A stretch of 64,000 bases of DNA from Labrys monachus (GCF_030814655.1 NZ_JAUSVK010000001.1:2499501-2563500); one strand, 5' to 3'; positions 50,689-61,186 are shown, numbered from the stretch's first letter. The notes: generated by a model not told the origin, from the sequence alone. Numbers and translations are program-made.

Positions 50689-51528
50689 TTATTCCGCGGC
50701 CGCCTTGGTCGGGATGCTGGCCTCTGCGGCTTCCTGTGCCTTCAGCGCCTCGGGATGCGGCATCGAGATGATGTTGTAGCCCGAATCGACGAAGTGGATG
50801 TCGCCGGTGACGCCGGTCGACAGGTCCGACAGGAGATAGAGCGCGGAGCCGCCGACCTCCTCGATGCTGACGGTACGCCGCAGCGGGGCATGGCTGCGCT
50901 GGTAATTGAACATCAGCCTCGCATCGGCGATGCCGGCGCCCGCCAGGGTGCGGACCGGGCCGGCCGAGATGGCGTTGACGCGAACGCCCTGCGGGCCGAA
51001 ATCGGAGGCGAGATAGCGCACCGAGGCCTCGAGCGCCGCCTTGGCGACACCCATCACATTATAGTTCGGCATGACGCGCGTCGACCCGCCATAGGTCAGG
51101 GTGACGATCGAGCCGCCATGCGGCATCAGCGCCGCCGCACGCTTGGCGATCTCCGTGAAGGAGAAGCAGGAAATCACCATCGTCCGCGTGAAGTTGTCGC
51201 GCGAGGTATCGGCATAACGGCCCTTGAGCTCGTTCTTGTCCGAATAGGCGATGGCGTGCACAAGGAAGTCGATCGTGCCCCATGTCGCGGCGAGTTCCTC
51301 GAACACCGCATCGACGGAGGCGATGTCCTCGACGTCGCAGGGCAGCAGCAGCGACGAGCCGATGCTGTTGGCCAGCGGTTCGACCCGCTTCTGCAGGGCC
51401 TCGCCCTGATAGGTGAAGGCGAGTTCGGCGCCCTGCTTGGCCAGGCTCGCGGCAATTCCCCAGGCGATCGAATGGTTGTTGGCGACGCCCATGATCAGAC
51501 CGCGCTTACCCTGCATGAGCCCTGTCAT
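50689..51528 (-). CDS. fabI: Enoyl-[acyl-carrier-protein] reductase (NADH)
   Basis: 279 residues, short-chain dehydrogenase fold. Last reduction of each fatty acid elongation cycle. GKRGLIMGVANNHSIAWGIA is the FabI NAD motif; YNVMGVAK is the Y-x6-K catalytic pair; VRTLAGAGIADARLM and TGDIHFVDSGYNIISMP close the family pattern. The ATG after GGAG is selected; the longer frame lacks homology. Downstream of fabA and fabB on the same strand, a standard rhizobial order. Confidence 0.95.
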   Translation of the reverse strand: MTGLMQGKRGLIMGVANNHSIAWGIAASLAKQGAELAFTYQGEALQKRVEPLANSIGSSLLLPCDVEDIASVDAVFEELAATWGTIDFLVHAIAYSDKNELKGRYADTSRDNFTRTMVISCFSFTEIAKRAAALMPHGGSIVTLTYGGSTRVMPNYNVMGVAKAALEASVRYLASDFGPQGVRVNAISAGPVRTLAGAGIADARLMFNYQRSHAPLRRTVSIEEVGGSALYLLSDLSTGVTGDIHFVDSGYNIISMPHPEALKAQEAAEASIPTKAAAE

Positions 51529-51770
51529 GGCGTGCAACTCCAATATCCGGTGTATCGTGTTCGTGCGGACGCCAGCCGATCCGTGCTTGACCAGGCCGTA
51601 TCCACATCGTTCTTTTAGCACAGTTCGATTAAGCTTCCGGCACTTTGGGCCGGCCGCCGATCACATTATCTATCCCTTTGTTACCCATGACTTTTCGCGG
51701 TCATGAACCACGGGCTGTCATGGCCGCCGTCCTCCCCGCGGAAGGGCGGCGTCGGCTGTCCGGCCGGGCC

Positions 51771-52997
51771 TCACGCGTCGAGACGCTTGAAGACCAGCGC
51801 AGCGTTGGTGCCGCCGAAACCGAAGGAATTGGACAGGACGTGGCTGATCTTCGCGTCGTCGATGCGCTTGCGCACGATCGGCATGTCGGCGAAGATCGGA
51901 TCCAGCTCCTCAATGTGGGCGCTTTCGCAGATGAAGCCATTGTTCATCATCAGAAGTGAATAAATTGCTTCCTGCACGCCGGTGGCGCCCTGCGAATGCC
52001 CGGTCAGCGCCTTGGTTGCCGCGATAGGCGGACATTTGTCCCCGGCACCGAACACCTTGCGGATCGCATCGATTTCCGGCGGATCGCCTGCCGGGGTCGA
52101 GGTCGCATGCGGATTGATATAGTCGATCTTGCCCTTCACGGTGGAGAGCGCCATGCGGATGCAGCGCTCGGCGCCCTCGCCGGAGGGGGCGACCATGTCG
52201 TGCCCGTCGGAGGTCGCGCCATAGCCTGCGATCTCGCCATAGATGCGCGCGCCGCGCGCCTTGGCATGTTCCAGTTCCTCCAGCACGAGGACGCCCGCCC
52301 CGGCCGAGATCACGAAGCCGTCGCGATTCCTGTCATAGGGCCGCGAGGCCACCGCCGGCGTCGCATTGTATTTCGAGGACATCGCGCCCATCGCGTCGAA
52401 CATCACCGCGAGCGTCCAGTCGAGCTCCTCGCATCCCCCGGCGAACATCACGTCCTGCTTGCCGTATTGGATCGCCTCATAGGCATTGCCGATGCAGTGG
52501 TTCGAGGTCGCGCAGGCCGAGGAGATCGAATAGTTCAGGCCCTTGATCTTGAACCAGGTCGCAAGGGTGGCCGAAGCAGTCGAGGACATCGCCTTCGGCA
52601 CGGCGAAGGGCCCGACCTTCTTCGACGAGCCGGACTCACGGGTCTTGTCGGCCGCATCCACGATGGTGCGGGTGGAGGGGCCGCCCGAGCCCATGATGAT
52701 GCCGGTACGCTCGTTGGAGATCTCGTTCGGCTCAAGGCCGGAATCGCGGATCGCCTGGTCCATGGCGACGTGGTTCCAGGCGGTGCCGCCGCCGTGGAAG
52801 CGCATCGCCCGGCGATCGACGAGGGTGGCCGGATCGAGGGTCGGCGCGCCGTACACCTCACAGCGGAAGCCGTGCTGGGCGAACTGCTCGGCCCTCGTGA
52901 TGCCGGATCTGGCTTCGTGCAGGCTCGACAGGACTTCCTGGGTGGAATTGCCGATCGAAGACACGATGCCCATGCCGGTGACGACGACACGTCTCAT
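51771..52997 (-). CDS. fabB: 3-oxoacyl-[ACP] synthase I
   Basis: 408 residues, thiolase fold. Elongates unsaturated (and saturated) acyl-ACP. Catalytic Cys in ISSACATSNHCIGNA, His residues in NPHATSTPAGDPPE and KALTGHSQGATG, and the end SNSFGFGGTNAALVF. Follows fabA by 270 bases on the same strand; FabA makes the cis-3-decenoyl-ACP that FabB extends. Confidence 0.96.
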   Translation of the reverse strand: MRRVVVTGMGIVSSIGNSTQEVLSSLHEARSGITRAEQFAQHGFRCEVYGAPTLDPATLVDRRAMRFHGGGTAWNHVAMDQAIRDSGLEPNEISNERTGIIMGSGGPSTRTIVDAADKTRESGSSKKVGPFAVPKAMSSTASATLATWFKIKGLNYSISSACATSNHCIGNAYEAIQYGKQDVMFAGGCEELDWTLAVMFDAMGAMSSKYNATPAVASRPYDRNRDGFVISAGAGVLVLEELEHAKARGARIYGEIAGYGATSDGHDMVAPSGEGAERCIRMALSTVKGKIDYINPHATSTPAGDPPEIDAIRKVFGAGDKCPPIAATKALTGHSQGATGVQEAIYSLLMMNNGFICESAHIEELDPIFADMPIVRKRIDDAKISHVLSNSFGFGGTNAALVFKRLDA

Positions 52998-53267
52998 GGC
53001 GGTCCCTTCCGAAATTGCGCCGGAGCGGTGCCGCTTCAGCCGAAGCGGTCACGGCTGCGCCGCCTAAAACCCGGGTCCCGGAAGCCTGCCTCCGGAACCG
53101 CATCCACAACATGCAGGGCCGCTGGCGGCCCTGGATTGATCACACTGAAACCAACGCGGAGCCGGTGCTCCGCGCTTGCCTCCGTCTCATGTCAAAACGC
53201 ATCAGGATAGGCAAGTCCAGTCTAGCCACGCGGTGCTTCGGCCGTCATGCCCAAAAATGCGCCAGAC

Positions 53268-53783
53268 CTATGCGGGCTGGGTCTGGAACAGACCGACGCG
53301 CAGATCCTTGGCCTCATAGATGGTGCGCCCATCCGCCTTCAGCCAGCCGTCGGCGATGCCGAGCACCAATTTTGATTTGAAGACGCGCTTGAAATCGACG
53401 CCGTATTCGACGTGCTTGACGCTCGGCAGCACCTGGTCGGTGAATTTGACCTCGCCGACGCCGAGCGCGCGGCCGCGGCCGAGTTGGCCGATCCAGCCGA
53501 GGAAGAAGCCGGTCATCTGCCACAGCGCATCGAGGCCGAGGCAGCCGGGCATCACCGGGTCGCCCTGGAAGTGGCAGGGGAAGAACCAAAGGTCGGGCCG
53601 GACGGCGAGCGTGGCGCGCACGAGGCCCTTGCCGTTGGGCCCGCCTTCTTCGGAAATCTCGGAAATGCGATCGAACATCAGCATCGGAGGCAGCGGCAAT
53701 TGCGCATTGCCGGGACCGAACATTTCCCCGCGCCCGCAGGCCAGAAGATCTTCATATTCAAAGCTCGAACGGCGTTCCGCCAT
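53268..53783 (-). CDS. fabA: 3-hydroxydecanoyl-[ACP] dehydratase/isomerase
   Basis: 171 residues, hotdog fold, the usual length for Fab[21 protein letters not shown] holds the catalytic His and the following [14 protein letters not shown] the catalytic Asp. It introduces the cis double bond in anaerobic-type unsaturated fatty acid synthesis. First gene of the fabA-fabB-fabI series. Confidence 0.96.
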   Translation of the reverse strand: MAERRSSFEYEDLLACGRGEMFGPGNAQLPLPPMLMFDRISEISEEGGPNGKGLVRATLAVRPDLWFFPCHFQGDPVMPGCLGLDALWQMTGFFLGWIGQLGRGRALGVGEVKFTDQVLPSVKHVEYGVDFKRVFKSKLVLGIADGWLKADGRTIYEAKDLRVGLFQTQPA

Positions 53784-54090
53784 TGCGTCTAAGTCCTCAT
53801 CGACCTGTCAAACCGCACGGCCCGCATGGTTCCACGGCGGGCCGCCGCCTCCCCCTTAACATAGCAACCTGCGTGCCGAAAGCCGGTGGAGACGGGGGCG
53901 AGGACTATAAACTTTTATTAATGTTGGCAATTCTTTCGCCGCGCGGTCATGGCTGCCTCCGATCTTCCCGGGCGCTGGCGCCCTTGCATCCCCGACCCGC
54001 GGCGCTATCGTCCCCGGCATCGCAACGACCATGCCTGGCACGGGGAGGAAACATGCAGCGCGCGGCCACCGGCTTCCGGATCACGGCGGC
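53784..54090. other. Divergent region between fabA and deoA
   Basis: 307 bases without a gene. On the minus strand TTGCCA (53925-53930) and TATAGT (53904-53909) with 15 bases between could be a fabA promoter about 120 bases before its start. The stretch is AT-rich (ACTATAAACTTTTATTAATG) against a GC-rich background. Confidence 0.4.
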
Positions 54091-55422
54091 ATGAGCACGG
54101 ATCTTCCCCAGGAGATCATCCGCAGGAAGCGTGACGGGAGCGTGCTTTCCGCCGGGCAGATCGATGCCTTCGTCGGCGGCCTCGTCGCCGGCAGCGTCAC
54201 CCATGCGCAGGTCGCGGCCTTCGCCATGGCGGTCTTCTTCCGAGGCATGACCATGGACGAGCGCATCGCGCTCACGCGGGCGATGACGCGCTCGGGCACG
54301 GTGCTCGACTGGTCGGTGCCGGGCCTGCCCGGTCCGGTGCTCGACAAGCACTCGACGGGCGGCGTCGGCGACAATGTCAGCCTGATGCTCGCGCCGCTCG
54401 TCGCGGCCTGCGGCGGCTTCGTGCCGATGATCTCGGGGCGGGGGCTGGGCCATACCGGCGGCACGCTGGACAAGCTCGATTCGATTCCCGGCTACCGTTC
54501 CCAGCCCGGCCTGGCGCTTTTCCGCAAAGTCGTGCGCGAGGCGGGAGCGGCGATCATCGGGCCGACCCCCGAGCTCGCGCCGGCAGACGGCACCGTCTAC
54601 GCCGTCCGCGACGTGACGGCGACGGTCGAATCCATCCCACTGATCACGGCGTCGATCCTGTCGAAGAAGCTTGCGGCAGGGCTCCAGGGCCTCGTCATGG
54701 ACGTGAAGACGGGCTCCGGAGCCTTCATGCCGGACCTGGAGGGGGCGCGGGAGCTCGCGACCTCGATCGCCGCGGTCGCAACGGGGGCGGGCCTGCCGAC
54801 CACGGCGCTGATCACCGCCATGGACCAGCCGCTGGCGAGCGCGGCCGGCAATGCGGTGGAGATGCGCAACGCCCTCGACTTCCTCACCGGCGTACATCGG
54901 GATACCCGCCTCGAAGCCGTCACGCTGGCGCTCGGCGCCGAGATCCTCGTGCTCGGGCGCCTCGCCGGCAGCCGCGAGGAGGGCGAGGCGATGATCGGCA
55001 AGGCGCTGGCGAGCGGCGCCGGTGCCGAGCGTTTCGCCAGGATGGTGGCCGGCCTCGGCGGCCCGTCCGATCTCGTCGAGCATCCGCAGAAGCATCTGCC
55101 CGTCGCGCCGGTGATCCGGCCGGTCCTTGCCGCCGATGCCGGGCCGGTCGGCGCCATCGACACCCGGGCCGTCGGCCTCGCCGTGGTGGCGCTTGGCGGC
55201 GGCCGGAGCCGTCCGGGGGACGGGGTCGACCATGCCGTCGGCTTCACCGCGCTCGCGGCCCTCGGCGACAGGGTGGGGCCGGACCGGCCCCTCGGCATGG
55301 TGCATGCGCGCAGCGAGGCGAGCGCTGAAGCCGCTGGCATGGCGCTGCGCCGCGCCTACCGGACGGCGGAGGCCGGGCAGGCGCCGCTGCCGCCGGTGCT
55401 CGAGCGGATCGGAGGAGCCTGA
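54091..55422 (+). CDS. deoA: Thymidine phosphorylase
   Basis: 443 residues. Phosphorolysis of thymidine and deoxyuridine to base and deoxyribose 1-phosphate. N-terminal helical domain with [40 protein letters not shown] is the phosphate-binding loop; [19 protein letters not shown] the conserved Lys segment. deoB follows after two bases, so the products are passed on within one operon. Confidence 0.95.
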   Translation: MSTDLPQEIIRRKRDGSVLSAGQIDAFVGGLVAGSVTHAQVAAFAMAVFFRGMTMDERIALTRAMTRSGTVLDWSVPGLPGPVLDKHSTGGVGDNVSLMLAPLVAACGGFVPMISGRGLGHTGGTLDKLDSIPGYRSQPGLALFRKVVREAGAAIIGPTPELAPADGTVYAVRDVTATVESIPLITASILSKKLAAGLQGLVMDVKTGSGAFMPDLEGARELATSIAAVATGAGLPTTALITAMDQPLASAAGNAVEMRNALDFLTGVHRDTRLEAVTLALGAEILVLGRLAGSREEGEAMIGKALASGAGAERFARMVAGLGGPSDLVEHPQKHLPVAPVIRPVLAADAGPVGAIDTRAVGLAVVALGGGRSRPGDGVDHAVGFTALAALGDRVGPDRPLGMVHARSEASAEAAGMALRRAYRTAEAGQAPLPPVLERIGGA

Positions 55423-55424
55423 CG

Positions 55425-56642
55425 ATGGCGCGCGCTTTCGTCCTGGTGATGGATTCCTTCGGCATCGGCTCGGCCGACGATGCCGCCGCCTATGGCGATG
55501 CCGGCGCCGATACGCTCGGCCATATCGCCGAGGCCTGCGCCGCCGGGCGCGCCGACCGGGCCGGCCTGCGGTCGGGCCCGCTTCGCCTGCCCGTGCTTGC
55601 CGGCCTCGGCCTGGGAGCGGCCGCGCAGGCGGCGACGGGTCGCAGGCCCGCGGGGCTGGAAGCGCCGGGAGATGACGAGGCGCTGTGGGGCTATGCCGAG
55701 GAACGGTCGAAGGGCAAGGACACGCCCTCGGGCCATTGGGAGATCGCCGGCTTTCCGGTCCCCTTCGACTGGGGTTATTTCCCGAAGGTCCCGCCGGTCT
55801 TTCCGCCCGGCCTGATCGCCGCCATCGTCGCGGAGGCCGGCCTGCCCGGCGTGCTCGGCCTCTGCCATGCCTCCGGCACCGAGATCATCGCCGAACTGGG
55901 CGAGGAAAGCGTTCGCAGCGGCAGGCCGATCGTCTACACCTCCGTCGACAGCGTCCTGCAGATCGCCGCTCATGAGCAGGCGTTCGGGCTCGATCGACTG
56001 CTCGGCCTCTGCGGGATCGCGCGCCGCCATGTCGATGCGCTCGATATCGGCCGGGTGATCGCCAGGCCCTTCGTCGGCGACGCCGCGACCGGCTTCATGC
56101 GCACCGCCAACCGGCGGGACTATGCCGTGCCGCCCCCTGCCGATACCTTGCTCGACATCCTCGCCCGGGCCGGGCGGACCACCGTCACCATCGGCAAGAT
56201 CGGCGACATCTTCGCTCACCGCGCCACCGGCGAGACCCTGAAGGGCGCCGGCAACGACGCCCTTCTCGATTCTACGCTGGAGGCCATGGACCGCCTGCCG
56301 CCGGGCGGCTTCCTCTTCGCCAATTACGTCGACTTCGACATGCTCTACGGCCATCGCCGCGACGTTGCGGGCTATGCCGCCGCGCTGGAGCGTTTCGATG
56401 CGCGCCTGCCCGCTTTGCTCGGGCGCCTCGGGGACGGCGATCTCCTTGTGGTCACCGCGGATCATGGCTGCGATCCGACCTGGCCCGGAACGGATCATAC
56501 CCGCGAATTCGTGCCGGTCCTGGCGCGCCTCGCCGGCCGGCGGGGAACCATCGGCCGGCGCGACAGCTTCGCCGACATCGCCGCGAGCGTGGCCGCGCAT
56601 CTCGACCTCGGTTGGGACGGCGCCGGACATTCCTTCCTCTGA
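55425..56642 (+). CDS. deoB: Phosphopentomutase
   Basis: 405 residues, alkaline-phosphatase superfamily. Interconverts (deoxy)ribose 1- and 5-phosphate, using Mn. [20 protein letters not shown] carries the first metal Asp, [11 protein letters not shown] the phosphorylated Thr, and [20 protein letters not shown] the remaining metal ligands. Directly after deoA, completing the conversion of nucleosides to pentose phosphate. Confidence 0.96.
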   Translation: MARAFVLVMDSFGIGSADDAAAYGDAGADTLGHIAEACAAGRADRAGLRSGPLRLPVLAGLGLGAAAQAATGRRPAGLEAPGDDEALWGYAEERSKGKDTPSGHWEIAGFPVPFDWGYFPKVPPVFPPGLIAAIVAEAGLPGVLGLCHASGTEIIAELGEESVRSGRPIVYTSVDSVLQIAAHEQAFGLDRLLGLCGIARRHVDALDIGRVIARPFVGDAATGFMRTANRRDYAVPPPADTLLDILARAGRTTVTIGKIGDIFAHRATGETLKGAGNDALLDSTLEAMDRLPPGGFLFANYVDFDMLYGHRRDVAGYAAALERFDARLPALLGRLGDGDLLVVTADHGCDPTWPGTDHTREFVPVLARLAGRRGTIGRRDSFADIAASVAAHLDLGWDGAGHSFL

Positions 56643-56791
56643 GGCTTGCCGGAGGGGCCGGCGGCGATTCGCCTCGCTCACCTCTTCTCAACCATGATTC
56701 GAAGCGGGTCCGCCATCGCGCTCCCCGTTAACCCGGCGGCACCCTCCATGCGCCAATGTGCTCGTCGATAGTGTCGAGGTTGAGCGGTCCG

Positions 56792-56929
56792 ATGATCGAA
56801 CGCATGCACATCGTCCTGAAAGGCGGCGGCGCCGCCGACGACAGAGCGCACTTCTGGGTCGCGGTCGCCCTGATCGCCGCAACGGCGGCCCTGCTCTTGG
56901 CGAGCTTCGCCGAACTGATGGCGCTGTAG
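56792..56929 (+). CDS. Possible small membrane protein
   Basis: 45 codons: a short basic N-terminus (MIERMHIVLKGGG) and one hydrophobic helix (FWVAVALIAATAALLLASFA). No good ribosome binding site, and it ends beside a palindromic element. The rest of the 370-base gap between deoB and the cytidine deaminase gene holds only that repeat. Possible but unproven. Confidence 0.3.
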   Translation: MIERMHIVLKGGGAADDRAHFWVAVALIAATAALLLASFAELMAL

Positions 56930-57012
56930 CTCCGGGACCGTAGGCATCCTGCCTGCATCTTCGGAAACGCCGCGCTTGCCGGGAGAGCAGCAGGATGCCT
57001 GCGATCCCTGGA
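56930..57012. repeat. Palindromic element, family A
   Basis: Left CTCCGGGACCGTAGGCATCC plus TGCCTGC, right GCAGCAGGATGCCTGCGATC plus CCTGGAG, core GGAAACGCCGCGCTTGCC. The inner word GGCATCCTGCC is shared with the copy inside cobN. Ends at the stop of the cytidine deaminase gene. Confidence 0.78.
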
Positions 57013-57015
57013 GGG

Positions 57016-57426
57016 CTACGCCAGATTGTCGGGGCCGAAGCTTTCCGGCAGGAGTTCCGCCAGGGTGAAGCTGCGGCGAAGGCCCTTGGGGCCCGCGATA
57101 TGGATGGGCGTCGAGGGGGCGGCGAATTCGCGGATGCGCTGGCGGCAACCGCCGCAAGGCGTCGTCAGGCCCGGCGCGTCGGGCTGCGCATCCATCCAGC
57201 CCAGCACCAGGATCTCGGCGATGGCGGTCTCGCCGCTCGCCACCATCAGCGAGATCGCGCCGCCCTCGGCGCAGGCGCCGACCGGGAATGCCGCGTTCTC
57301 GACGTTGCAGCCGGCATAGATCCGGCCCGAGCGCCCGCGGATGGCGGCGCCCACCTTGAAACGCGAATAGGGGGCGTGGGCGTTGTCGCGCACGGCCCTG
57401 GCGGCGTCGAAGAGGTCGTCGATCAC
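57016..57426 (-). CDS. cdd: Cytidine deaminase
   Basis: 136 residues, homotetrameric type. YSRFKVGAAI opens the fold, GCNVENAAFPVGACAEGGAI includes the CAE zinc/catalytic segment, and TPCGGCRQRIREF supplies the other two zinc Cys. Converts cytidine and deoxycytidine to uridine forms. It lies at the end of the nucleoside transporter operon, two bases after the permease stop, and feeds the deoA-deoB pathway. Confidence 0.94.
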   Translation of the reverse strand: MIDDLFDAARAVRDNAHAPYSRFKVGAAIRGRSGRIYAGCNVENAAFPVGACAEGGAISLMVASGETAIAEILVLGWMDAQPDAPGLTTPCGGCRQRIREFAAPSTPIHIAGPKGLRRSFTLAELLPESFGPDNLA

Positions 57427-57427
57427 G

Positions 57428-58402
57428 TCAGCGTTCCTTCAGATAGGGCATGCCCGCCGCCCGGGGCGGATTGGCCGCGCCGACGAAGCCGGCCAGCATC
57501 AGCACGGTGAGGATATAGGGCAGGGAACTGATCAGTTCCGAGGGTACCTGCCCGATGCCCGGAACGACCAGTCCCTCGCCGATGCGGATCGAGATCGCAT
57601 CGAGCAGGCCGAACAGCAGGCAGGCGCCGAGGGCCGGCCAGGGCCGCCATTTGGCGAAGATCAGGGCGGCGAGGCCCATATAGCCGCGCCCGCCCGTCAT
57701 GTTCGAGACGAAGGCGGCGGAATCGGCGGTCGACAGATAGGCGCCGGCGACGCCGGTCAGCACGCCGCAGACGAGCACGGCCCGGTAGCGCAGCCAGGAG
57801 ACCGAGATGCCCGCGGTGTCCACGGCCTGCGGGTTCTCGCCGACGGCGCGCAGGCGGAGGCCGAAGCGGGTCTTGTAGAGCACCCAGGCCGTCAGCGGCA
57901 CGCAGGCGAAGGCGAAATAGACCAGGATCGAATGGCCGGACAGCACGTCCGAATAGATCTGGCCGACCACCGGCACGCCGAGCACGGCCTGGGCGCCCGG
58001 CAGGTCGACCGGCTGGAAGCGCGCGGCGCCAGACAGATCGGGCGTGCGGCCGCCCTGCCCATACCAGACATTGCCGATGAAGGCGGTGAGGCCGAGCGCC
58101 AGCATGTTGATCGCCACGCCCGAGACCACCTGGTTGCCGCGGTAGCGGATCGAGGCGACGCCGTGCAGGAGCGAGAAGCCGACCGACGTCAGCACGGCGG
58201 CGGCGAGGCCGAGCCAGGCCGAGCCGAAGGTCGCCGCCGTCACCGCCGCGGCGAAGGCCCCCGCCAGCATCTTGCCCTCGAGCCCGATGTCGACGATCCC
58301 CGAGCGTTCCGAATAGAGGCCGGCCAGGCAGCACAGCAGATAGGGCGTCGAGATGCGGACGGCCGCGGCGGCGACGCTGGCGAGCATGTTCACGGTATCC
58401 AC
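57428..58402 (-). CDS. Nucleoside ABC transporter permease, second
   Basis: 324 residues, BPD_transp_2 permease of the BMP/NupQ type with about nine membrane segments. TPYLLCCLAGLYSERSGIVD and IGLEGKMLAGAFAAAV are the characteristic start; FGLRLRAVGENPQAVDTAGI is the cytoplasmic coupling region. Pairs with the permease encoded just upstream. Confidence 0.9.
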   Translation of the reverse strand: MDTVNMLASVAAAAVRISTPYLLCCLAGLYSERSGIVDIGLEGKMLAGAFAAAVTAATFGSAWLGLAAAVLTSVGFSLLHGVASIRYRGNQVVSGVAINMLALGLTAFIGNVWYGQGGRTPDLSGAARFQPVDLPGAQAVLGVPVVGQIYSDVLSGHSILVYFAFACVPLTAWVLYKTRFGLRLRAVGENPQAVDTAGISVSWLRYRAVLVCGVLTGVAGAYLSTADSAAFVSNMTGGRGYMGLAALIFAKWRPWPALGACLLFGLLDAISIRIGEGLVVPGIGQVPSELISSLPYILTVLMLAGFVGAANPPRAAGMPYLKER

Positions 58403-58406
58403 GGCG

Positions 58407-59576
58407 TCAGGCTCCCTTGTTCCTGCCGGGCGTCAGCAGATGGAACAGCGCGGCCAGCTGCGGCCGGAACATCAGCTCCAGCGCGCCGACAAACAGGATG
58501 ATCATGCCCTGGACCACCACGATCAGGTCGCGGTTGAAGACGGGATTGTCGAAGGACAATTCCTGCCCGCCCTGGATCAGCGCCCCGAACAGGATCGAGG
58601 CCAGCACGATGCCGACGGGGTGCGAGCGGCCCATCAGCGACACGGCGATGCCGATGAAGCCGGCGCCGGCCGTATAGTCGATGATCATCTTGTGCTGTTC
58701 GCCCATCAGCACGTTGATGCCCATCAGGCCGGCGAGCGCGCCCGAGATGATCATGGTGATGATGATGATGCGCGTCGGCGAGATGCCGGCATAGATCGCG
58801 GCCGTCTGGTTCTGGCCGACGGTGCGCATGGCGTAGCCCAGGCGGGTGCGCCAGACCAGCGCCCACACGAAGAGGGCGGCGAGCAGGGAGATCGGGAAGG
58901 CGAGGTTGACGAGCGTGAGGTCGACGTCGATGCCGAACGGCGCCAGCACGTCGCTGATCATCGGCAGATAGGTCGTCTCGGGGAAGGGGGACGATTTCGG
59001 CTCGCCGGCGCCGATGGGCATCATCACCCGCACCAGCAAATACTGGATCAGCGCGCTGGCGATGAAGTTGAACATGATGGTGGTGATGACGATGTGGCTG
59101 CCGCGCTTGGCCTGGAGATAGCCCGGCACGAAGCCCCAGAAGGCGCCGAAGGCCATGCCGGCGACCATCGCCGCGGGAATGGCGAGGAAGGACGGCAAAC
59201 CATGCATGTTGAGGCAGGCGACGGCGATGCCGATGCCGGCGAGCTGGCCCTGGCCGTCGACGCCGATGTTGAAGAGGCCGGCATGGGAGGCGACCGCGAC
59301 GGCGAGGCCGGCGAAGATGTAGGTCGTGGCGTAATAGAGCGTGGTGCCGATGCCGTTGGCGTCGCCGAAGGCGCCGTCGATCATGGTGAGGCCGACGGTG
59401 AGGGGATTGGCGCCGACGAACAGCCAGACCACCACGCCGCAGACGACGAAGGCGACGACGATGTTGACGAGGGGGAGGAGCAGCGCGTCGGCCCACCAGG
59501 GCAGGGTGGTCGCCGCGGCGGCGCCGGCGAGGCGGAAGCGAAGGCCCTGGCGCAGGGGCGTTCCGGTATCCCTCAT
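58407..59576 (-). CDS. Nucleoside ABC transporter permease, first
   Basis: 389 residues, NupP type. The N-terminal segments include LLLPLVNIVVAFVVCGVVVW and AVASHAGLFNIGVDGQGQLA; MRTVGQNQTAAIYAGISPTR is the coupling region, and GAGFIGIAVSLMGRSHPVGI a conserved late segment. The ATG overlaps the stop of the ATPase gene (ATGA), which fixes the start over longer frames. Confidence 0.91.
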   Translation of the reverse strand: MRDTGTPLRQGLRFRLAGAAAATTLPWWADALLLPLVNIVVAFVVCGVVVWLFVGANPLTVGLTMIDGAFGDANGIGTTLYYATTYIFAGLAVAVASHAGLFNIGVDGQGQLAGIGIAVACLNMHGLPSFLAIPAAMVAGMAFGAFWGFVPGYLQAKRGSHIVITTIMFNFIASALIQYLLVRVMMPIGAGEPKSSPFPETTYLPMISDVLAPFGIDVDLTLVNLAFPISLLAALFVWALVWRTRLGYAMRTVGQNQTAAIYAGISPTRIIIITMIISGALAGLMGINVLMGEQHKMIIDYTAGAGFIGIAVSLMGRSHPVGIVLASILFGALIQGGQELSFDNPVFNRDLIVVVQGMIILFVGALELMFRPQLAALFHLLTPGRNKGA

Positions 59577-61126
59577 GCCGCCTGCTCCGAGACGCCGGCC
59601 ATCAGCAGGCCCAGTTCCTGTTCCGTCGCGTCCCGGGCGGCGCGCTCGCCGGTGATGCGCCCGCCGCACATCACGAGGATGCGGTCCGACAGGCCCATGA
59701 TCTCGTCGAGTTCGACGGAGACGACGAGGATGGCCTTGCCGGCGTCGCGTAGCGCGATCAGGCGGCGATGGATGAACTCGATGGCGCCGATGTCGACGCC
59801 GCGCGTCGGCTGGCCGATGATGAGCAGCGCGGGATCGCGCTCCATCTCGCGGGCGAGCACGATCTTCTGGGCGTTGCCGCCCGAGAAATTCGCGGTCTTC
59901 AGCCTCGGGTCGCGCGGACGGACGTCGAAGCGCTCCATCTTGCCGACGAGGTCGGCGATGATGCGGCCATAATTGAGGAAGGGGCCGCTGCCGAGCTTCG
60001 GATCCTTCTGGTAGCCGAGGATCGCGCTTTCATAGGCCGCGAAGGGCTTGACGAGGCCCATCCGCATGCGGTCCTCCGGGACATGCGCGAGGCCGAGGTC
60101 GCGCAGGGTGGCGGGGTCGGCATCCTTGATGTCCGCGCCCCGCAGGCGGATCTGCCCGGAAGCGACGGGGCGGATGCCGGCGATCGCCTCCAGCAGTTCC
60201 GACTGGCCGTTGCCCGCGACGCCGGCAATGCCGACGATCTCGCCCGCACGCACCGTGAAGGAGACGTCGTCCACGCGCGCGATGCCTTTCTCGTCCTTGA
60301 CCGTGAGGTTGCGGACTTCGAGGATGTCGGCGCCGGGACGGGCTTCGGTCTTGTCGACGCGCAGCAGCACGCGCCTTCCCACCATCAGTTCGGCGAGTTC
60401 TGCCGTGTTGGTGCCGGCGGTGTCGAGCGTCGCCACCATCTCGCCGCGGCGCATCACCGAGACGCGGTCGGTGATCGCCATGATCTCGCGCAGCTTGTGG
60501 GTGATGAGCAGGATGGTCTTGCCCTGAGCGCGCAGGACCTTGAGGATCTCGAACAGCTGGTCGGCTTCGGCGGGCGTCAGCACGCCGGTCGGCTCGTCCA
60601 GGATGAGGATGTCGGCGCCGCGGTAGAGGGCCTTGAGGATCTCGACGCGCTGCTGGCTGCCGACGGGCAGCCCGCCGACGACGGCGTCGGGATCGACCTC
60701 GAGGTGGTAGCTCGATTCGAGGCGGGCGAGTTCGGCGCGGGCATGGCCGGCCCCGCGCGCGAGAATGCCGCCGCCCTCGGCGCCGAGCATGACGTTTTCG
60801 AGCACGGTGAAGGGGTCCACCAGCATGAAATGCTGATGGACCATGCCGATGCCGGCGGCGATGGCGTCCTGCGAGGAACGGATCGCCTTCGGCTCGCCAT
60901 TGACGAGGATCTCGCCCGCGTCGGCCTCGTAGAAGCCGTAGATGATCGACACCAGCGTGGACTTGCCGGCGCCGTTCTCGCCGATGATGCCGTGGATCGT
61001 CCCTTTTTCGACCACGAGGTCGATCGCCTTGTTGGCATGGACGGGGCCGAAGCGCTTGTCGATCCGCTTCAGTTCGAGGGCGGTGGGCAATGGGGCCTCA
61101 TGGGAGGAAGTCTGGAGCGCGGGCAT
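59573..61126 (-). CDS. Nucleoside ABC transporter ATPase, two ABC domains
   Basis: 517 residues, NupO/RbsA-like double ATPase. First domain GENGAGKSTLVS, signature LPVGSQQRVEILKAL, DILILDEPTGVLTP; second domain GVAGNGQSELLEAI (degenerate Walker A), FSGGNAQKIVLAREM, LLIIGQPTRGVDIG in place of the usual DEPT. The N-terminus MPALQTSSHEA is encoded within and next to a palindromic repeat, so the start codon itself comes from the repeat; the true start could be later, but no good ATG follows before the conserved LELKRIDKRF. Confidence 0.9.
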   Translation of the reverse strand: MPALQTSSHEAPLPTALELKRIDKRFGPVHANKAIDLVVEKGTIHGIIGENGAGKSTLVSIIYGFYEADAGEILVNGEPKAIRSSQDAIAAGIGMVHQHFMLVDPFTVLENVMLGAEGGGILARGAGHARAELARLESSYHLEVDPDAVVGGLPVGSQQRVEILKALYRGADILILDEPTGVLTPAEADQLFEILKVLRAQGKTILLITHKLREIMAITDRVSVMRRGEMVATLDTAGTNTAELAELMVGRRVLLRVDKTEARPGADILEVRNLTVKDEKGIARVDDVSFTVRAGEIVGIAGVAGNGQSELLEAIAGIRPVASGQIRLRGADIKDADPATLRDLGLAHVPEDRMRMGLVKPFAAYESAILGYQKDPKLGSGPFLNYGRIIADLVGKMERFDVRPRDPRLKTANFSGGNAQKIVLAREMERDPALLIIGQPTRGVDIGAIEFIHRRLIALRDAGKAILVVSVELDEIMGLSDRILVMCGGRITGERAARDATEQELGLLMAGVSEQAA

Positions 61127-61186
61127 CCTGTCCGCTCTTGAGGTGGTGCGTCGAGGCGGAAGAGCGGACAGGTTGTCCGCGCTCCC
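61113..61186. repeat. Palindromic element, family A, overlapping a gene start
   Basis: Left GGAGCGCGGGCATCC plus TGTCCGCTCTT, right AAGAGCGGACAGGTTGTCCG plus CGCTCC. Spans the start of the transporter ATPase gene, of which it supplies the first codons, and separates it from the BMP gene. Confidence 0.75.
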
